Part shown: positions 23,258 to 34,439 of the stretch, in pieces | How positions within the stretch are numbered: position 1 is the first letter of the stretch | How the letters are laid out: every line of letters begins with the position of its first letter | Source: Erinaceus europaeus | Lineage: Eukaryota; Chordata; Mammalia; Eulipotyphla; Erinaceidae | Direction of reading: 5' to 3' | DNA length: 64,000 bases | Assembly (NCBI RefSeq): GCF_950295315.1 | Contig: NC_080172.1 | Span: forward strand, 114,143,267-114,207,266 | Notes under the pieces: model-generated | Seen by the model: only the letters and a program-made list of their open reading frames with translations | Databases searched by the model: none | Told to the model about the DNA's origin: nothing | Program-made: the position numbers and the translations under genes

Positions 23258-23610
23258 TGTCTGGCTAGCTTTGCGGGTGGGAGAGAGAGACGACCAGGGA
23301 CTCATGGCTGAGTGGTACACAGTTCAGTCTCTATTCATGTGGAACGCAGCGCAATCTAAGCTATCTCTAATCACAATCCTGTCCTTATATATCCTGAGGT
23401 GGAAGAGTCAGGTCCGAAGAGGATGTACGTAGGATAGGGGGTGGGGAGAAGGAAAAAGCATGCAAAACAGTGAAGATTAAACCAATGCCCTGGAGGCAGG
23501 GCGGTGCTTAGTTAACAGTGGTTATGTAAACAGAATATAGTGTTAGCAGGGGGGATTAAACCAGTGAAACAGAAGGGGTCTTAGAAGCAGAATTTAGAAG
23601 CAGACCAACA
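23258..23610 (-). mobile_element. Probable solo LTR (endogenous retrovirus)
   Basis: On the minus strand it begins TGTTGG and ends CCAGACA, the TG...CA form of an LTR. A TATA box (GATATATAAGG) lies in its second half. No internal retroviral genes are seen on either side. No clean target duplication is found: CTCCTC before, TTCCCC after. The right flank is a 0.9-kb family copy that appears broken at this point. The family and exact borders are uncertain. Confidence 0.6.
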
Positions 23611-24421
23611 TTCCCCCTCTGAGAATATGGACCAAAAATATTTTGTGGGTGCAGAGGGTAGAAGTTCTTCTGGCTTCTATAATTGCTTCTCTGCTGGACA
23701 TGGTTATTGGCAAGTGGATCCATATCCCCAGCCTGTTTCTGTCTTTCCCTAGTGGGACAGGGCTCTGGAGAGGTGAAACATTGGTGGACACATTGGTGAA
23801 GTCATCTCTCCAAAAAGTCAAGACAGATTAATAGTAGCATCTGCAACTTGATGTCTGAAAGCCAGAAAGTTATAAGGCAGAACAAAATATTTAATAAATA
23901 GGAAGCAGAAAGTAGGAACAGAGCAGGTAATAACAGGGATTTTTAGTGTGGGAAGAAGCTAGGAAGTCTATTTTAGGTGTGTTCCAAAAGGCCCATAAAT
24001 TTAGTAATTTATGCTGGAGCTTGATCGCTAACATGCAGGTGACCTAAAAATATTGTCTGGGAAAATGAAGTCAGAGTTGAGAACAGGGCTAGAAATCTGG
24101 ATGAGGGCAGAGAGTAGCTCCCACACTTGAAGAAAGTATATGAATATAATGAACTCCTTACCCCCGGCCACCTGTCCCAGGGCCCATGTCTGTTCCTATT
24201 TAGCACAGAAGCCTGTGTGCCTTCTGAGTCCCTGTCAGTCGGAGCTCACAGTCCATGGTCACAGCTGGGAACATTCTAGGCTGCACTCATTTCAGGACCC
24301 GTCTTCCTCCAGTGGTGGAGTAGGCTGACCCAGCCTCCCTTTGGAAGTGGGACTGTCCCCTATCACTGCGACTTTCTACTGAGGGCAAGGTCCTGGAGAG
24401 GCCCTTGCAGGGCTTATGATG
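23611..24421 (-). repeat. 0.9-kb family, 3' end missing at LTR border
   Basis: Antisense copy from CCTCTGAGAATATGGACC to about 24421. The expected tail part is absent where the LTR begins. Confidence 0.8.
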
Positions 24422-24423
24422 CC

Positions 24424-24870
24424 ATCTGCTTACATTTCAGCCCCGTTTCCTCACCTGTAACACAGGGATAACCCATCACCTCCTTTATAAAACCGTTGTG
24501 GGGAGTCAGGCAGTAGCACAGCAGGTTAAGCTCATGTGACGCAAAGCACAAGGACCTGCGTAAGGATCCCGGTTCGAGCCCCCGGCTTCCCACCTGCAGG
24601 GGAGTCGCTTCACAGGTGGTGAAGCAGGTCTGCAGGTGTCTGTCTTTCTCTCCCCTTCTCTGTCTTCCCTTCCTCTCTCCATTTCTCTCTGTCCTATCCA
24701 GCAATGACGACATCAGTAACAACAACAGTAATAACTACAACAATAAAAACAAGGGCAACAAAAGGGAATAAATAAATATTTTTAAAATGAAAAAAAAAAC
24801 ATTGTGAACAAAATTAATTAATATATGGAAACTTCCAGGACCATTTTTGACACGAGAAATAAAATGATCA
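24424..24870 (+). repeat. MIR split by a form A SINE
   Basis: MIR text (CCGTTTCCTCACCTGTAACACAGG) before 24490 continues after the SINE (ATTAATTAATATATGG...). The junction repeat (ACCGTTGTG and ACATTGTG) is the target duplication. Confidence 0.65.
24497..24797 (+). repeat. ERI-type SINE, form A
   Basis: Full length, nested in MIR. Confidence 0.92.
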
Positions 24871-24883
24871 ATAAAAATGGTTG

Positions 24884-25326
24884 CTGGGGTTGGGAGATGG
24901 CTCACCCAGTAGAATGCCCACCTGACCATGGAGAAGGTCATGGGGTCAAGCCTCACCATACTCCCAGCCTGTTTTTGCCTTTCCCTAGTGGGGCAGGGCT
25001 CTGGAGAGGTGGGGTTCCTGGACACATTGGTGAGGTTGTCTGCAAGGGGAATGTCAGAATGGAGTCAGTAGTGTCTGCCACTAAGGAGCAAGAATCCCGG
25101 TTCGAGCCCCCGGCTCTCCAACCTGCAGGGAGGTCACTTCACAAGTGGTGAAGCAGATCTGCAGGTGTCTGTCTTTCTCTGTCCCTCTCTGTCTCCCCTT
25201 CCTCTCTCAATTTCTCTCTGTCCTAACCAATAAAAAAATGGCCTCCAGGAGCTGTGGATTCATAGTGCTGGCACTGAGCCCCAGCGATAACCCCAGAGGC
25301 AAAAAGAAAGAAAGAAAAAGAAAGAC
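24884..25326 (+). repeat. Three-part chimera: E SINE head, 0.9-kb fragment, C SINE 3' part
   Basis: The head (GGAGATGGCTCACCCAGTAG) joins an antisense 0.9-kb fragment at about 24957. That joins the middle of a C SINE at about 25085 (AATCCCGGTTCGAGCCCC), which has a normal 3' block and tail. No target duplications are visible at the inner junctions. Confidence 0.7.
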
Positions 25327-25660
25327 AGGGACTGAGCGGTGATGCAGCACGTTAAGTGCACATGGCTCAAAGTGCAAGCAAGGGTCGGTGTAAGGATCCC
25401 GGTTCGAGCCCCCAGCTCTCCACCTGCAGGGGATTCGCTTCACAAGAGGTGAAGCAGGTCTGCAGGTGTCTTTCTTTCCCCCTCTCTGTCTTCCCCTCCT
25501 CTCTCTATTTCTCTCTGTCCTATCCAACAACAACAGCTCTGACAATAATAACTACAACAAGGGCAACAAAATGGGAAAAATGGCTTCCAGGAGCAGTGGA
25601 TTCATAGTGCAGACACAAATCCCAGCAATAACCCTAGAGGCAAAAAGAAAGAAGGGGAGA
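25327..25660 (+). repeat. ERI-type SINE, form AC (long)
   Basis: It has both the A tail motif (CAACAAGGGCAACAAAATGG) and the C 3' block, so it looks like a longer parental form. Confidence 0.85.
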
Positions 25661-25682
25661 GAGAGAGAGAGAGAGAAAGGAA

Positions 25683-25962
25683 GGGCCCCAGAGCCCCACC
25701 CTACTAGGGAAAGAGAGAGGCAGACTGGGAGTATGGACCAACCAGTCAACGTCCATGTTCAGCGGGGAAGCAATTACAGAAGCCAGACCTTCTACCTTCT
25801 GCAACCCACAATGACCCTGGGTCCATGCTCCCAGAGGGATAGAGAATGGGAAAGCTATCAGGGGAGGGGGTGGGATATGGAGATTGGGTGATGGGAATTG
25901 TGTGGAATTGTACCCCTCCTACCCTATGGTTTTGTTAATTAATCCTTTCTTAAAGAAAAAAG
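25683..25962 (+). repeat. 0.9-kb family, 5'-truncated
   Basis: It carries the conserved 3' blocks and ends CCTATGGTTTTGTTAATTAA plus an A-rich tail. Confidence 0.85.
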
Positions 25963-26017
25963 AAAAAAAAGAAAGGAAGGAAAGGAGGAAGGGAGGGAGG
26001 GAGAGAGAGAGAGAATG

Positions 26018-26064
<47 letters not shown>
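25963..26064 (+). repeat. Purine simple repeat (GAAAG/GA)n
   Basis: GGAAGG units pass into (GA)n (26021-26060). Confidence 0.9.
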
Positions 26065-26744
26065 AGAAAGGCAGGAAACCAGCCTTTTGCCACCTGTACC
26101 ATGGCACTGCTACCTGAGTTGGGGCTCACATCTATTGCCTTTGCCCTTCCTTACCGAGTGCTGGCTACGTGCAAGGTCTCTTAAGCCCCAAGAGGACAAT
26201 GGCAGTAAGCAAAGCTGAACCGGGCCTGTGCTCAGAGCTGGCAGTCCTGTGAGCTGTAATGATTTCAGTATCCTGCCTGGTGGATTCAAGTTCAGAGTGT
26301 GCAGTCAGAACCCCTGGGGGCCGAGTTCCTGTTCAACCACTTATTAACGAGAAGATCTTGTATGAGTCATTAGCCTCTGACTTGCATCTCTTGAACATGT
26401 TTCACTGTCTCTATACCAGAGAGAATAATAGGGCACCCACGTATGGAGACTTGCTCTGGAAATGCAGCTAGCTACTGCGGGTAGGGCAGCTTCCCCTCCT
26501 CTGTTTTCATTAGAAGTGCCTTCCGGACCAAATAAGTGGTCCTCCTCCCCTGTGTCTCTCAGCATCTACCTGGAATTACCCTCGGAGTTGGCATTTCTGT
26601 AAGTCCTGTTGAGTCACTAGGGCTAAACCTCAAGTTTTCCTGTGAATCTGACGGCCATTTGCAGCTGTCACGGCTAGAGTGTATGTAGCCAAACTTCACA
26701 CGCTCCTAGGAAAAAAGATACCTGCTTGGAAGTCTCTGGAGGAT
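26065..26744. other. Unique stretch with MIR remnant
   Basis: About 26310-26450 resembles MIR (ACCACTTATTAACGAG...GAGTCATTAGCCTCTG). No gene is recognised. Confidence 0.5.
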
Positions 26745-26940
26745 GGGCCAGGCAGTGACACACTTTACAAAGCACAAGGACCCAAGTTCAGGCCCCTGGT
26801 CCCCACCTGAAGGGGGAAGGCTTTCCAAGTGGTGAAGCAAGGCTGCAAGTGTCTCTGTCTCTCTGCCTTTCTATTCCCCCCCCTCTTAATTTCTGTCTGT
26901 CTTGATCCAATAATAAATAAAAAATATTTAAAAAGAAAAG
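26745..26940 (+). repeat. ERI-type SINE, form B, with short head
   Basis: The head is partly deleted; the body and CCAATAATAAATAAAA tail are present. Confidence 0.85.
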
Positions 26941-26997
26941 AAATGTTTTAAAAAATAAATGAAGTTTCTGGCAGGTGATTTGGTGGGACAGACTTAA

Positions 26998-27590
26998 TTT
27001 TTTTTCTTTAATAACAGTGACTTTATTTTTTGATTGACTGAATTATGATCGACATGTCTATTGGATAAGAGAGGTACAATTAATTCTACACAGTTCCCAC
27101 CACCAAAGTTCCAAATCACATCCCCTCCCTTGGAAACTTCCCTATTCTTTATCCCTCTGGGAGTATGGACTCAGGATCATTATGGGGAGCAGAAGGTGGA
27201 AGGTCTGGCTTCTGTAATTGCTTCTCCACTGAACATGGGTGTTGGCATGTGGATCCATGCCCCTAGCCTGTTTCTATCTTTCCCTAGTGGGGCAGGGCTC
27301 TGGAGAGGTGGGGCTCCAGGACACATTGGTGAGGTTGTCTGTCCAGGGAAGTCAGGTTGGTGTCAAGGTAGCATCTGCAATTTGGTGGCTGAAAAAGCAT
27401 TAAGATATAAAGCAGAACAAAGTGCTTAATAATCAAAAACCTAAAGGTAAGAACAGAGCAGATGAGATTTGGGGTCTCCATTTTGAAAAAAGCTGGGAAA
27501 TCTATTTTAGATCTATTCTAAGGGCCCACGATTTGACTAATTATTGCCTGAGCCCCACAGCTAACATACAGGTGGGCTAAAAGTATTGAT
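26998..27590 (-). repeat. 0.9-kb family
   Basis: A long antisense copy whose upstream (5') third is missing. Confidence 0.85.
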
Positions 27591-27787
27591 TGTACAGTCC
27601 TGAGTTTTAATGAAGGCTCTTCTTCCATGTGTCAGCCCTGTGCCTACGCATGTTGTTAGATCTCTGTCAACCTCTGTGACTTTGTCTACTAGGGAGGCAG
27701 TTGGCTGCTGGGGGCAGTTGAGGTATGAAATGAGTCATGGAGATGCCTTGCTTAGCCTGGGACTCCGGATAGGCTTGATAAAGTGAG

Positions 27788-28457
27788 GGAGTCAGGCAGT
27801 AGCGTAATGGGTTAAGCACATGTGACGCAAAGAGCAAGGACCGGCGTAAGGATCCCGGTTCAAGCCCCCAGCTCCCCACCTGCAGGGGAGTTGCATCACA
27901 GGCGGTGAAGCAGGTCTGCAGGTGTCTGTCTTTCTCTCCCCTTTTTTGTCTTCCCTTCCTCTCTCTATTTCTCTCTGTCCTATCCAACAACGACAACAGC
28001 AATAACAACAATAATAACTACAACAATAAAACAACAAGGGCTGTTGTTGTGGCGGTCTGGTGTCGGGCTGCACCGCGGAGAAGAGAGTGGACGTCCAGAG
28101 CAAAGGGGTACACAAATCTTTATTATAGGATGGGGGGGTTTGGTTCAGACCACGTGGAGCCAGCCGGCAATGGCCGTCCCCACTACCTGACCACGGGGGG
28201 GAGAGCAGGGGGCGAGATCTGAGAGAGGGTGAGCTGAGAGCCCAGAGAGCGAGGGGGGGTGAGGGGGCTTTTTATTGAGCGACAACCAGGGGTGACATGT
28301 GGGGCCAGGATTGGTTGAAGGGGGCACTGCTAGGATTTTGCGGGGCGTAGAAAAACCTGGGGGCAGAGACTGCATCAGAATAATTCCTCAGCAACAAAGG
28401 GCAACAAAAGGGAATAAATAAATAAATTTAAAATTAAATTAAATTAATTTTAAAAAA
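27788..28457 (+). repeat. ERI-type SINE, form A, interrupted by a solo LTR
   Basis: Flanked by a 16-bp target duplication GG(C/T)TTGATAAAGTGAG at 27772 and 28458. The A tail is cut in AACAAGGGC and resumes after the LTR. Confidence 0.95.
28042..28396 (-). mobile_element. Solo LTR of an endogenous retrovirus, nested in a SINE
   Basis: 355 bp, beginning TGTTG and ending CAACA (perfect inverted ends), with an exact 6-bp target duplication AAGGGC on each side. In minus-strand sense it has a CCAAT box (AACCAATCC), a TATA-like CTCAATAAAAAGCC, and a poly(A) signal (AATAAAG) near the 3' end. A 6-bp duplication and TGTTG ends are usual for class II (beta-type) elements such as IAP, but the assignment is inferred. 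No internal viral gene is left; LTR-LTR recombination explains this. Confidence 0.92.
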
Positions 28458-28473
28458 GGTTTGATAAAGTGAG

Positions 28474-28711
28474 CTACTGGGATAGACCTAATACTCCTAC
28501 CAGCCAAAGCTTTGGGTAGGAGATGAAGGGGGTTGTACAAAGCACTGGCTCAGACTCTTGAGGTTACAGGGGTATAGAAGCATCTTTTAGATTCAACTTT
28601 TCTGGACACCAGCCATAAAAGTCTTACTCTTATCCAAGAAAAGAAAAAGCCTTCCTCTCTCTCCCATATGTAGGAAGGCAAGTCAGCAAGACTGCAAAAT
28701 TAAAAGTAATT
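28474..28711. other. Unique stretch
   Basis: Nothing recognised. Confidence 0.4.
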
Positions 28712-28930
28712 AGGGGCTGGGTGGTGGTACACCTGGTTGAGTACACATGTTAGGATGTATAAGGACATGGGTTCAAGCCCCCAGTCCCCAGGTGCAAGGG
28801 GAAAGTTTTGTGAGTGGTGAAGCAAGGCTGCAGGTGTCTCTCTCTCTCTATCACCCCCTTCCCTCTCAATTGCTGGCTGTCTCTATCCAATAAATAAAGA
28901 TAATACAAAAAATGTTTAATTAAAATTTAA
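28712..28930 (+). repeat. ERI-type SINE, form B
   Basis: Complete, tail CCAATAAATAAAGATAAT. Confidence 0.9.
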
Positions 28931-28944
28931 AACAGGTTTTAAAA

Positions 28945-29345
28945 TACAGTGAGTGGGAGATACCTTGCCTGGTAAGGTGCATACGTAGTTATATTCCAAG
29001 ACCTGATTTTGAGTCCCTGCCATGAATAAGGAACACCAGCCATGGAAGATTCATGAGTGGTGGAGCGGTCATATGATGTCTGTCCTCTATCACTATCCAC
29101 TGTCTCTCTCTGAAATTACAAGGGATAGTCTGCTGAGAGTGCTGGGATCATGCAGGAGGGAATTCCTAGCGCCCCTACCCCCCTTCAAAAAAAGAGAAAC
29201 AATCAAAAATACAGAGGGCAGGGTGAGATACCCCATCAGGGGAGACACCTCTTTTGCCATGTGCATGACCCAGGTTCAAGTCCCCAGTAAGTCACCTGGG
29301 AAGACTGTGTAACTGGGGGGATCTTCAGTCCAGTGGTCTTTCTCT
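28945..29345 (+). repeat. Two degenerate E/D SINEs in tandem
   Basis: Heads at 28951 (GGGAGATACCTTGCCTGG) and 29225 (GAGATACCCCATCAGG), the second with the B box GGTTCAAGTCCCC. The second is cut by the A SINE at 29348. Confidence 0.55.
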
Positions 29346-29347
29346 TT

Positions 29348-29628
29348 TTTTTTTTAATATTTATTTGTTTATTCCCTTTTGTTGCCCTTGTTTTTTTTTA
29401 TTGTTGTAGTTTTTATTGATGCCGTTGTTGTTGGATAGGACAGAGAAAAATGGAGAGAGGAGGGGAAGACAGAGAGGGGGAGAGAAAGATAGACACCAGC
29501 AGACCTGCTTCACCGCTTGTGAAGCAACTCCCCTGCAGGTGGGGAGCCAGGGCTCGAACCCAGAACCTTACGACGGTCCTTGCGCTTCGCGCCACGTGCG
29601 CTCAACCCACTGCACTACCGCCCAACTC
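29348..29628 (-). repeat. ERI-type SINE, form A
   Basis: Target duplication TGGTCTTTCT(C/T)TTT at 29334 and 29630. Confidence 0.92.
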
Positions 29629-29689
29629 CTGGTCTTTCTTTTTTATCTGAAAAACTTGCCTGAGAGGTGAAGCCATTCATAGTGGTGAC

Positions 29690-29865
29690 ACAACAGGACC
29701 GGGACACTTGTTCAGCCCCTGTTAACTTCCAGAGGCTGTTATAGGGACTTTACACGTCACATGTCAGCTTTGTGAGGTAGATACTGCTAACTGTCCCCTT
29801 TCTACAAACAATAAAACAGAAGGTGGATTGGTCTGTCTAAACGGATCGGAGGGTAGTCGGGGAGC
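29690..29865 (+). repeat. MIR
   Basis: GTGAGGTAGATACTGCTAAC followed by diverged core sequence and GAGCTGGTATCAAACC. Confidence 0.65.
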
Positions 29866-29949
29866 TGGTATCAAACCAGGTATCTCTCCAAAGCATACAA
29901 CAAAGCTGAACATTACTGCTAACTCGAGCAGTGGCTCTTAAGCTGTTTG

Positions 29950-30177
29950 GGGGAGTCGGGCGGTAGCACAGCGGGTTAAGCGCACGTGGCACAAAGCGCA
30001 AGGACCGATTAGGATCCTGGTTCAAGCCCCCGGCTCCCCACCTGCAGGGAAGTTGCTTCACAGGCGGTAAAACAGGTCTGCAGGTGTCTCTCTGTCTCTC
30101 TTCCTCTCTATCTCCCCCTTCTCTCTCAATTTCTCTCTGTCTGTATCCAATAACAAATAAAAAAATTTTTTAAAAAA
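29950..30177 (+). repeat. ERI-type SINE, A head with B-like tail
   Basis: Target duplication AAGCTGTTTGG on both sides (29938 and about 30177). Confidence 0.92.
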
Positions 30178-30512
30178 AGCTGTTTGGTTGACGGGTTCAG
30201 ATCTCATTAGGATTCTGATGGAAGTGACAACCCCTCTCTCCAGAAAGTGGACATAGGCCATAGCTTCCTGATGTGTCTGCTACAAAATTGCCCCCTTTTC
30301 AAAGAGGAGACTCAGAGATGCAGTCAAAAGGAAGAAAAGGTATGTTGACAGGCCCCACCTGTTAGCCCAGGAAAATTCTGAAACCAGTGTAAAGAATGTG
30401 TCTGCATATGGTGTTGGGTACAATTTCAAGGGATTCTAGATCTCTCACCCCAAGCTTGCTCATCCTGCTGTCATGTATATGGATAAAAATTCCAGTGAAG
30501 AACCAGAAAACA
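30178..30512. other. Unique stretch
   Basis: Nothing recognised. Confidence 0.4.
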
Positions 30513-30850
30513 GGGGGACGAGTGGTGGCACACCTGGTTAAACACACAAATCACCATTCTCAAGGACCTGGGTTTGAGCCCCAGCTCCCCACCTGCAAGG
30601 GGAACACTTCATAAGTGATGAAGCAGGTCTGAAGGTGTCTTTATCTCTCCCTCTCTATCTCCTCCCTCTGCACAATTTCTTTCTGTCCTGTGAAATAAAA
30701 TAAAGTAAAATAAAACAACATAAAATAAAATAAAACAACATAAAATAAAATAAAATAAAATAAAATAAAATAATGGCCTCCAGGAGCAGTGGCTTTGCAG
30801 TGCCAGCACTGAGCCTCTGAGATAACTCATGTGGGAATCAGAAAAGTATT
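30513..30850 (+). repeat. ERI-type SINE, form C, with expanded (AAATA)n
   Basis: The AATAAA linker before the 3' block has expanded to about 80 bp of AAATA-type repeat (30690-30772). Confidence 0.9.
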
Positions 30851-31132
30851 TCCAAATAAGAGACAGAGTCTTGCTAAAACTCTGAGCTATAATTTTGAAA
30901 CTAGCACATCACTTATTTGCATATGACCTACTTGGAAATCACTTTCTTGAAGTTATTAAGCATCCCTCTGACCCTACCAGTCATGATCAGGAAGCTCTTT
31001 TTCCTCTCTCAGGTCCCCTGATGCTGATCTGTTTTGCCAAGGATGGTGGCAGGCAAGAGGCAATTGGAGGCAGGCATTTAAAAAAAAAAAAAATCTATGT
31101 CTTCTTGTATTTCCTCATCAATCTAGTGAGAG
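30851..31132. other. Unique stretch
   Basis: Nothing recognised. It is the start of a spurious open frame that continues into the polypyrimidine tract. Confidence 0.4.
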
Positions 31133-31945
31133 AGGGGACAGGTGGTGGTGCATCCAGTACAGTGTGCATGTTACCAAGTTCCTATCTCCTAGAATTCTGT
31201 AGTCTTCTCCTGCTTCTTTCTTTCCTCCTCCTCCTCCTCCTCCTCCTCCTTCTTCTTCTTCTTCTTCTCCTCCTCCTCCTCCTCCTCCTACTCTTCCTCC
31301 TCCTTTTCTTTCTCCTTCTCCTTCTCCTTCTCCTCCTTCTTCTTCTTCTCCTTTTCCTTCTCCTTCTTCTTCTCCTTCTTCTCCTTCTTCTCCTTCTCCT
31401 TCTCCTCCTCCTCCTCCTTCTCCTCCTCCTCCTCCTCTTCCTTCTCCTTCTCTTTCTCCTTCTCCTTCTCCTTCTTCTTCTCCTTCTTCTCCTTCTTCTT
31501 CTCCTTCTCCTTCTCCTCCTCCTTCTTCTTCTTCTCCTTCTCCTCCGCCTCCTCTTCCTCCTCCTCCTTCTTCTTCTCTTTCTCCTTCTCCTTCTCCTCC
31601 TTCTTCTTCTTCTCCTCTTCCTCCTCCTTCTTCTCCTTCTTCTCACCACAGCACAGCTCAGCTCTTGCTTAGGGTGGTGCAAGGGATTGAACCTGGGACT
31701 TTGAGGCCTCAGGCATGATAGTCTCTTTGCATAGCCATTATGCTGTCTACCACCCCCCTCCCAGGCTCAAGCTCCTAGTCTCCACCTTGGGGGGGGGAGC
31801 CTTTTAATTGGTGCATCTGTCCTCCCCCCATATTTCACTCTGTCTCTAACAGAATAAAAAGAAAACATGGCTGCCAGGATTGGTGGATTTATCTTGCAAG
31901 CACCAAACCCTAGTAAGAAGCCCAGTAGCAAAAGGAAAAATAAAA
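31133..31945 (+). repeat. C SINE split by an inverted D SINE with an expanded tail
   Basis: The C head (31133-31182) and C 3' part (31760-31945, CCAGGATTGGTGGATTTAT) are separated by an antisense D SINE (31646-31758). The purine tail of that D SINE has grown into the long polypyrimidine tract on the plus strand. Confidence 0.7.
31214..31645. repeat. Polypyrimidine tract (CTT/CTC)n, about 430 bp
   Basis: Almost pure pyrimidine on the plus strand, built of CTT, CTC and CTTCTC units. The long poly-Leu and poly-Arg open frames across it are artefacts. It could form triplex (H-) DNA. Confidence 0.95.
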
Positions 31946-32460
31946 AGGGGGGGGGGGGGGAGAATCGTGGTGAGGAAGACACTATGTTCTCCACTTCATG
32001 GATGAAAAGTTAATATCACTCTACCAGGGTGTGAATGACGAAACCCAAGAAAGCAAATTCATTTCCACTCTATCACTAAGTCGAAGGGTCAAGTCAGCAT
32101 TTCCTATGAGGTGTGCCACTGTACTATGGAGTGTGTGTGGTTTGGGTTTGTATGTGTGAATGTGTTTGTATACATGTATGTGTATATATGTATTCTCCAA
32201 ATGAGGCAGGTTTGTCCCTGGAATCACAGAAGCCCAGAGCAGGGTGCATATTTATAGATCATATCGAATGGTACTTCTCCCTGATGACAGTGGAAGTGGA
32301 TGACAGTCACTAAGGACTCTGGTTAAAGTAAAAATTCTGACTCAGTTAATCTGAAATATGGTTGGAGAGGCTATATTTCTAGCAAGTTCCAAGCCAGATG
32401 TTCGCTGCTGGTTCAGGAACCACACTGTGTGTAGGATCCTTTTCTCCACCTCCTCTTTCT
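31946..32460. other. Unique stretch with TG-rich patch
   Basis: GTGTGTGG/GTATGTGTGAATGTG near 32130-32190. Nothing else is recognised. Confidence 0.4.
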
Positions 32461-32476
32461 CCTCTTCCTCCTCTTT

Positions 32477-32515
<39 letters not shown>

Positions 32516-32645
32516 AAGGGAGAGAGAGAGAGAGAGAGAGAATGCAGCACCAAAGGTTCCTTCAGTGCTGTGGGAGCCAGACTTGAGCCTGGCTTCTGCC
32601 CATGGCAAAATGACACACTACCCACATGAAATATTTTACCAGCAT
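32461..32645 (-). repeat. E SINE with (GA)n tail
   Basis: (GA)n at 32479-32540, then GCAGCACCAAAGGTTCC and an antisense tRNA-like head. Confidence 0.7.
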
Positions 32646-33163
32646 GTGTGTACCATCCTGTTGCATTTTCCCAAACAGTATTGTGTAACTGAACAGGAGG
32701 GCTGGTAGCTGAGAGCTTCCAAAGGAGACGCAGTGCAGTGGGAAACACCCACCATCACGGAGGGCACAGGGAACCCTGGTCACCGAGAAAAAGCCGTGTT
32801 CACCTGGGGAGTTGGCCAGGAAAAGAGGGCAGCACTGTACTCAGGGAAAATGCCCAGGAAGATGTCATGCATCACGATCCAGTCTTGTCTGAAAAACATT
32901 TTAATAAGAAATCAAGAATCAACATAAATAACATTACCTCTATGTCATCCTCCATTAGTCAGGAAATGAGGGGGAGGTAATTGCCACTTGCTGGCTTGTG
33001 TTAACCTTGGAGTACAGCATGGGGAAGGAGGCTTCTCTCCTGCTGCTGCCCATATCCAACTCCTGGCCTTGTGGGGTTTCCTTCCACACTGCCGAAAGCT
33101 TCTAGCTCCCTCTACCTCCAGACCTTTGCACCTGCTGAGCTCACTGTCAAGAACATGATTCCC
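32646..33163. other. Unique stretch
   Basis: Nothing recognised. Confidence 0.4.
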
Positions 33164-33447
33164 AGAGAGTCAGGCAGTAGTATAGCAGGTTTAACGACAT
33201 GGTGCAAAACACAAGGACCGGCTTAAGGATCCCGGTTCAAGTCCCCGGCTCCCCACCTGCAGGGGGGGGTCACTTCACAAGCGGTGAAGCAGGTCTGCAG
33301 GTGTCTGTCTTTCTCTCCCCCTCTCTGTCTTCCCCTCCTCTCTCCATTTCTGTCTGTCCTATCCAACAACGACAATAATAACTACAACAATAAAACAACA
33401 AAGGCAACAAAAGGGAATAAATAAATAAATAAATATTTTTTTAAAAA
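33164..33447 (+). repeat. ERI-type SINE, form A
   Basis: Target duplication CATGATTCCC at about 33154 and 33450. Confidence 0.92.
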
Positions 33448-33960
33448 ACCATGATTCCCCATTTTCTCCACCTAACTTACTTCTGCCACTACCTGGGGCC
33501 CCCTTTAAGTGTCCCTTCAAACCCCCTACAGACATTTTCTCTAATTCCCTTCATCTAAAGTTGGTTCCCCGAAGGCTCTCTGTCACTGTGTCCTTTAACT
33601 TCCTTTACAGCCCTCATCAAAATCCCACCTATATATTCATTCATGTACTGTTCTCTCCTGTGTCTCCAGGACTCAGCCTTAGACATCAAGGATCTGTACT
33701 CAACGGTCCTCTCTCATAGCCCACCCTTGCCCCTTCAGTCCTGACAACATCCACCACTAGCTGAAATGGGTGTGTATGAAGTTCCTCAGCTTCAGCACCG
33801 TGACAGTTGAGGCCAGTTGTAGGGAGATGCCCTGGGCACTGAGGAAGCTGAGTAGCATCCATGGTCTCTATCCACTGCTGGCCAAGAGTTCTTCTCTCCA
33901 GTGACAATCAGTAGATTCCACATTTCCAAGTGTCCTCAAGGGTGCATATTGCCCACTTAG

Positions 33961-34004
<44 letters not shown>

Positions 34005-34128
34005 AATAGATGGATAATAGATAGTTATTTTAGCTTTATGTTTAAGTTCATCTGTGTATAGATATGATCATATATTTATCTGTATTTACTTTATTCATTG
34101 ATAAGTCATCAGTATTACTTCACTGCTA
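33448..34128. other. Unique stretch with (TG)n
   Basis: (TG)n at 33964-34000. No gene is recognised. Confidence 0.6.
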
Positions 34129-34141
34129 CAAGATAGCTTTT

Positions 34142-34402
34142 CTTTATTTTCCTTTTTGTTGCCCTTGTTTTATTGTTGTAGTAATTATTGTTGTTGTCAT
34201 TGTTGGATAGGACAGAGAGAAATGGAGAGAGGAGGGGAAGACAGAGAGGGGGAGAGAAAGAGAGACACCTGCAGACCTGCTTCACCGCCTGGGAAGCGAC
34301 TCCCCTGCAGGTGGGGAGCCGGGGGCTCAAACCGGGATCCTTACGCCGGTCCTTTCGCTTTGCGCCACATGTGCTTAACCCTCTGCGCTACCGCCTGACT
34401 CC
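34142..34402 (-). repeat. ERI-type SINE, form A
   Basis: Target duplication CAAGATAGCTTTT at 34129 and 34402. Confidence 0.92.
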
Positions 34403-34439
34403 CAAGATAGCTTTTTTTAAAGTACATCTTTTTCTTTTT

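Noticed and set aside
30895..31704. 269-codon open frame, mostly poly-leucine
   Set aside because: It is the translation of the polypyrimidine tract; the opposite strand gives poly-arginine. No coding signal.
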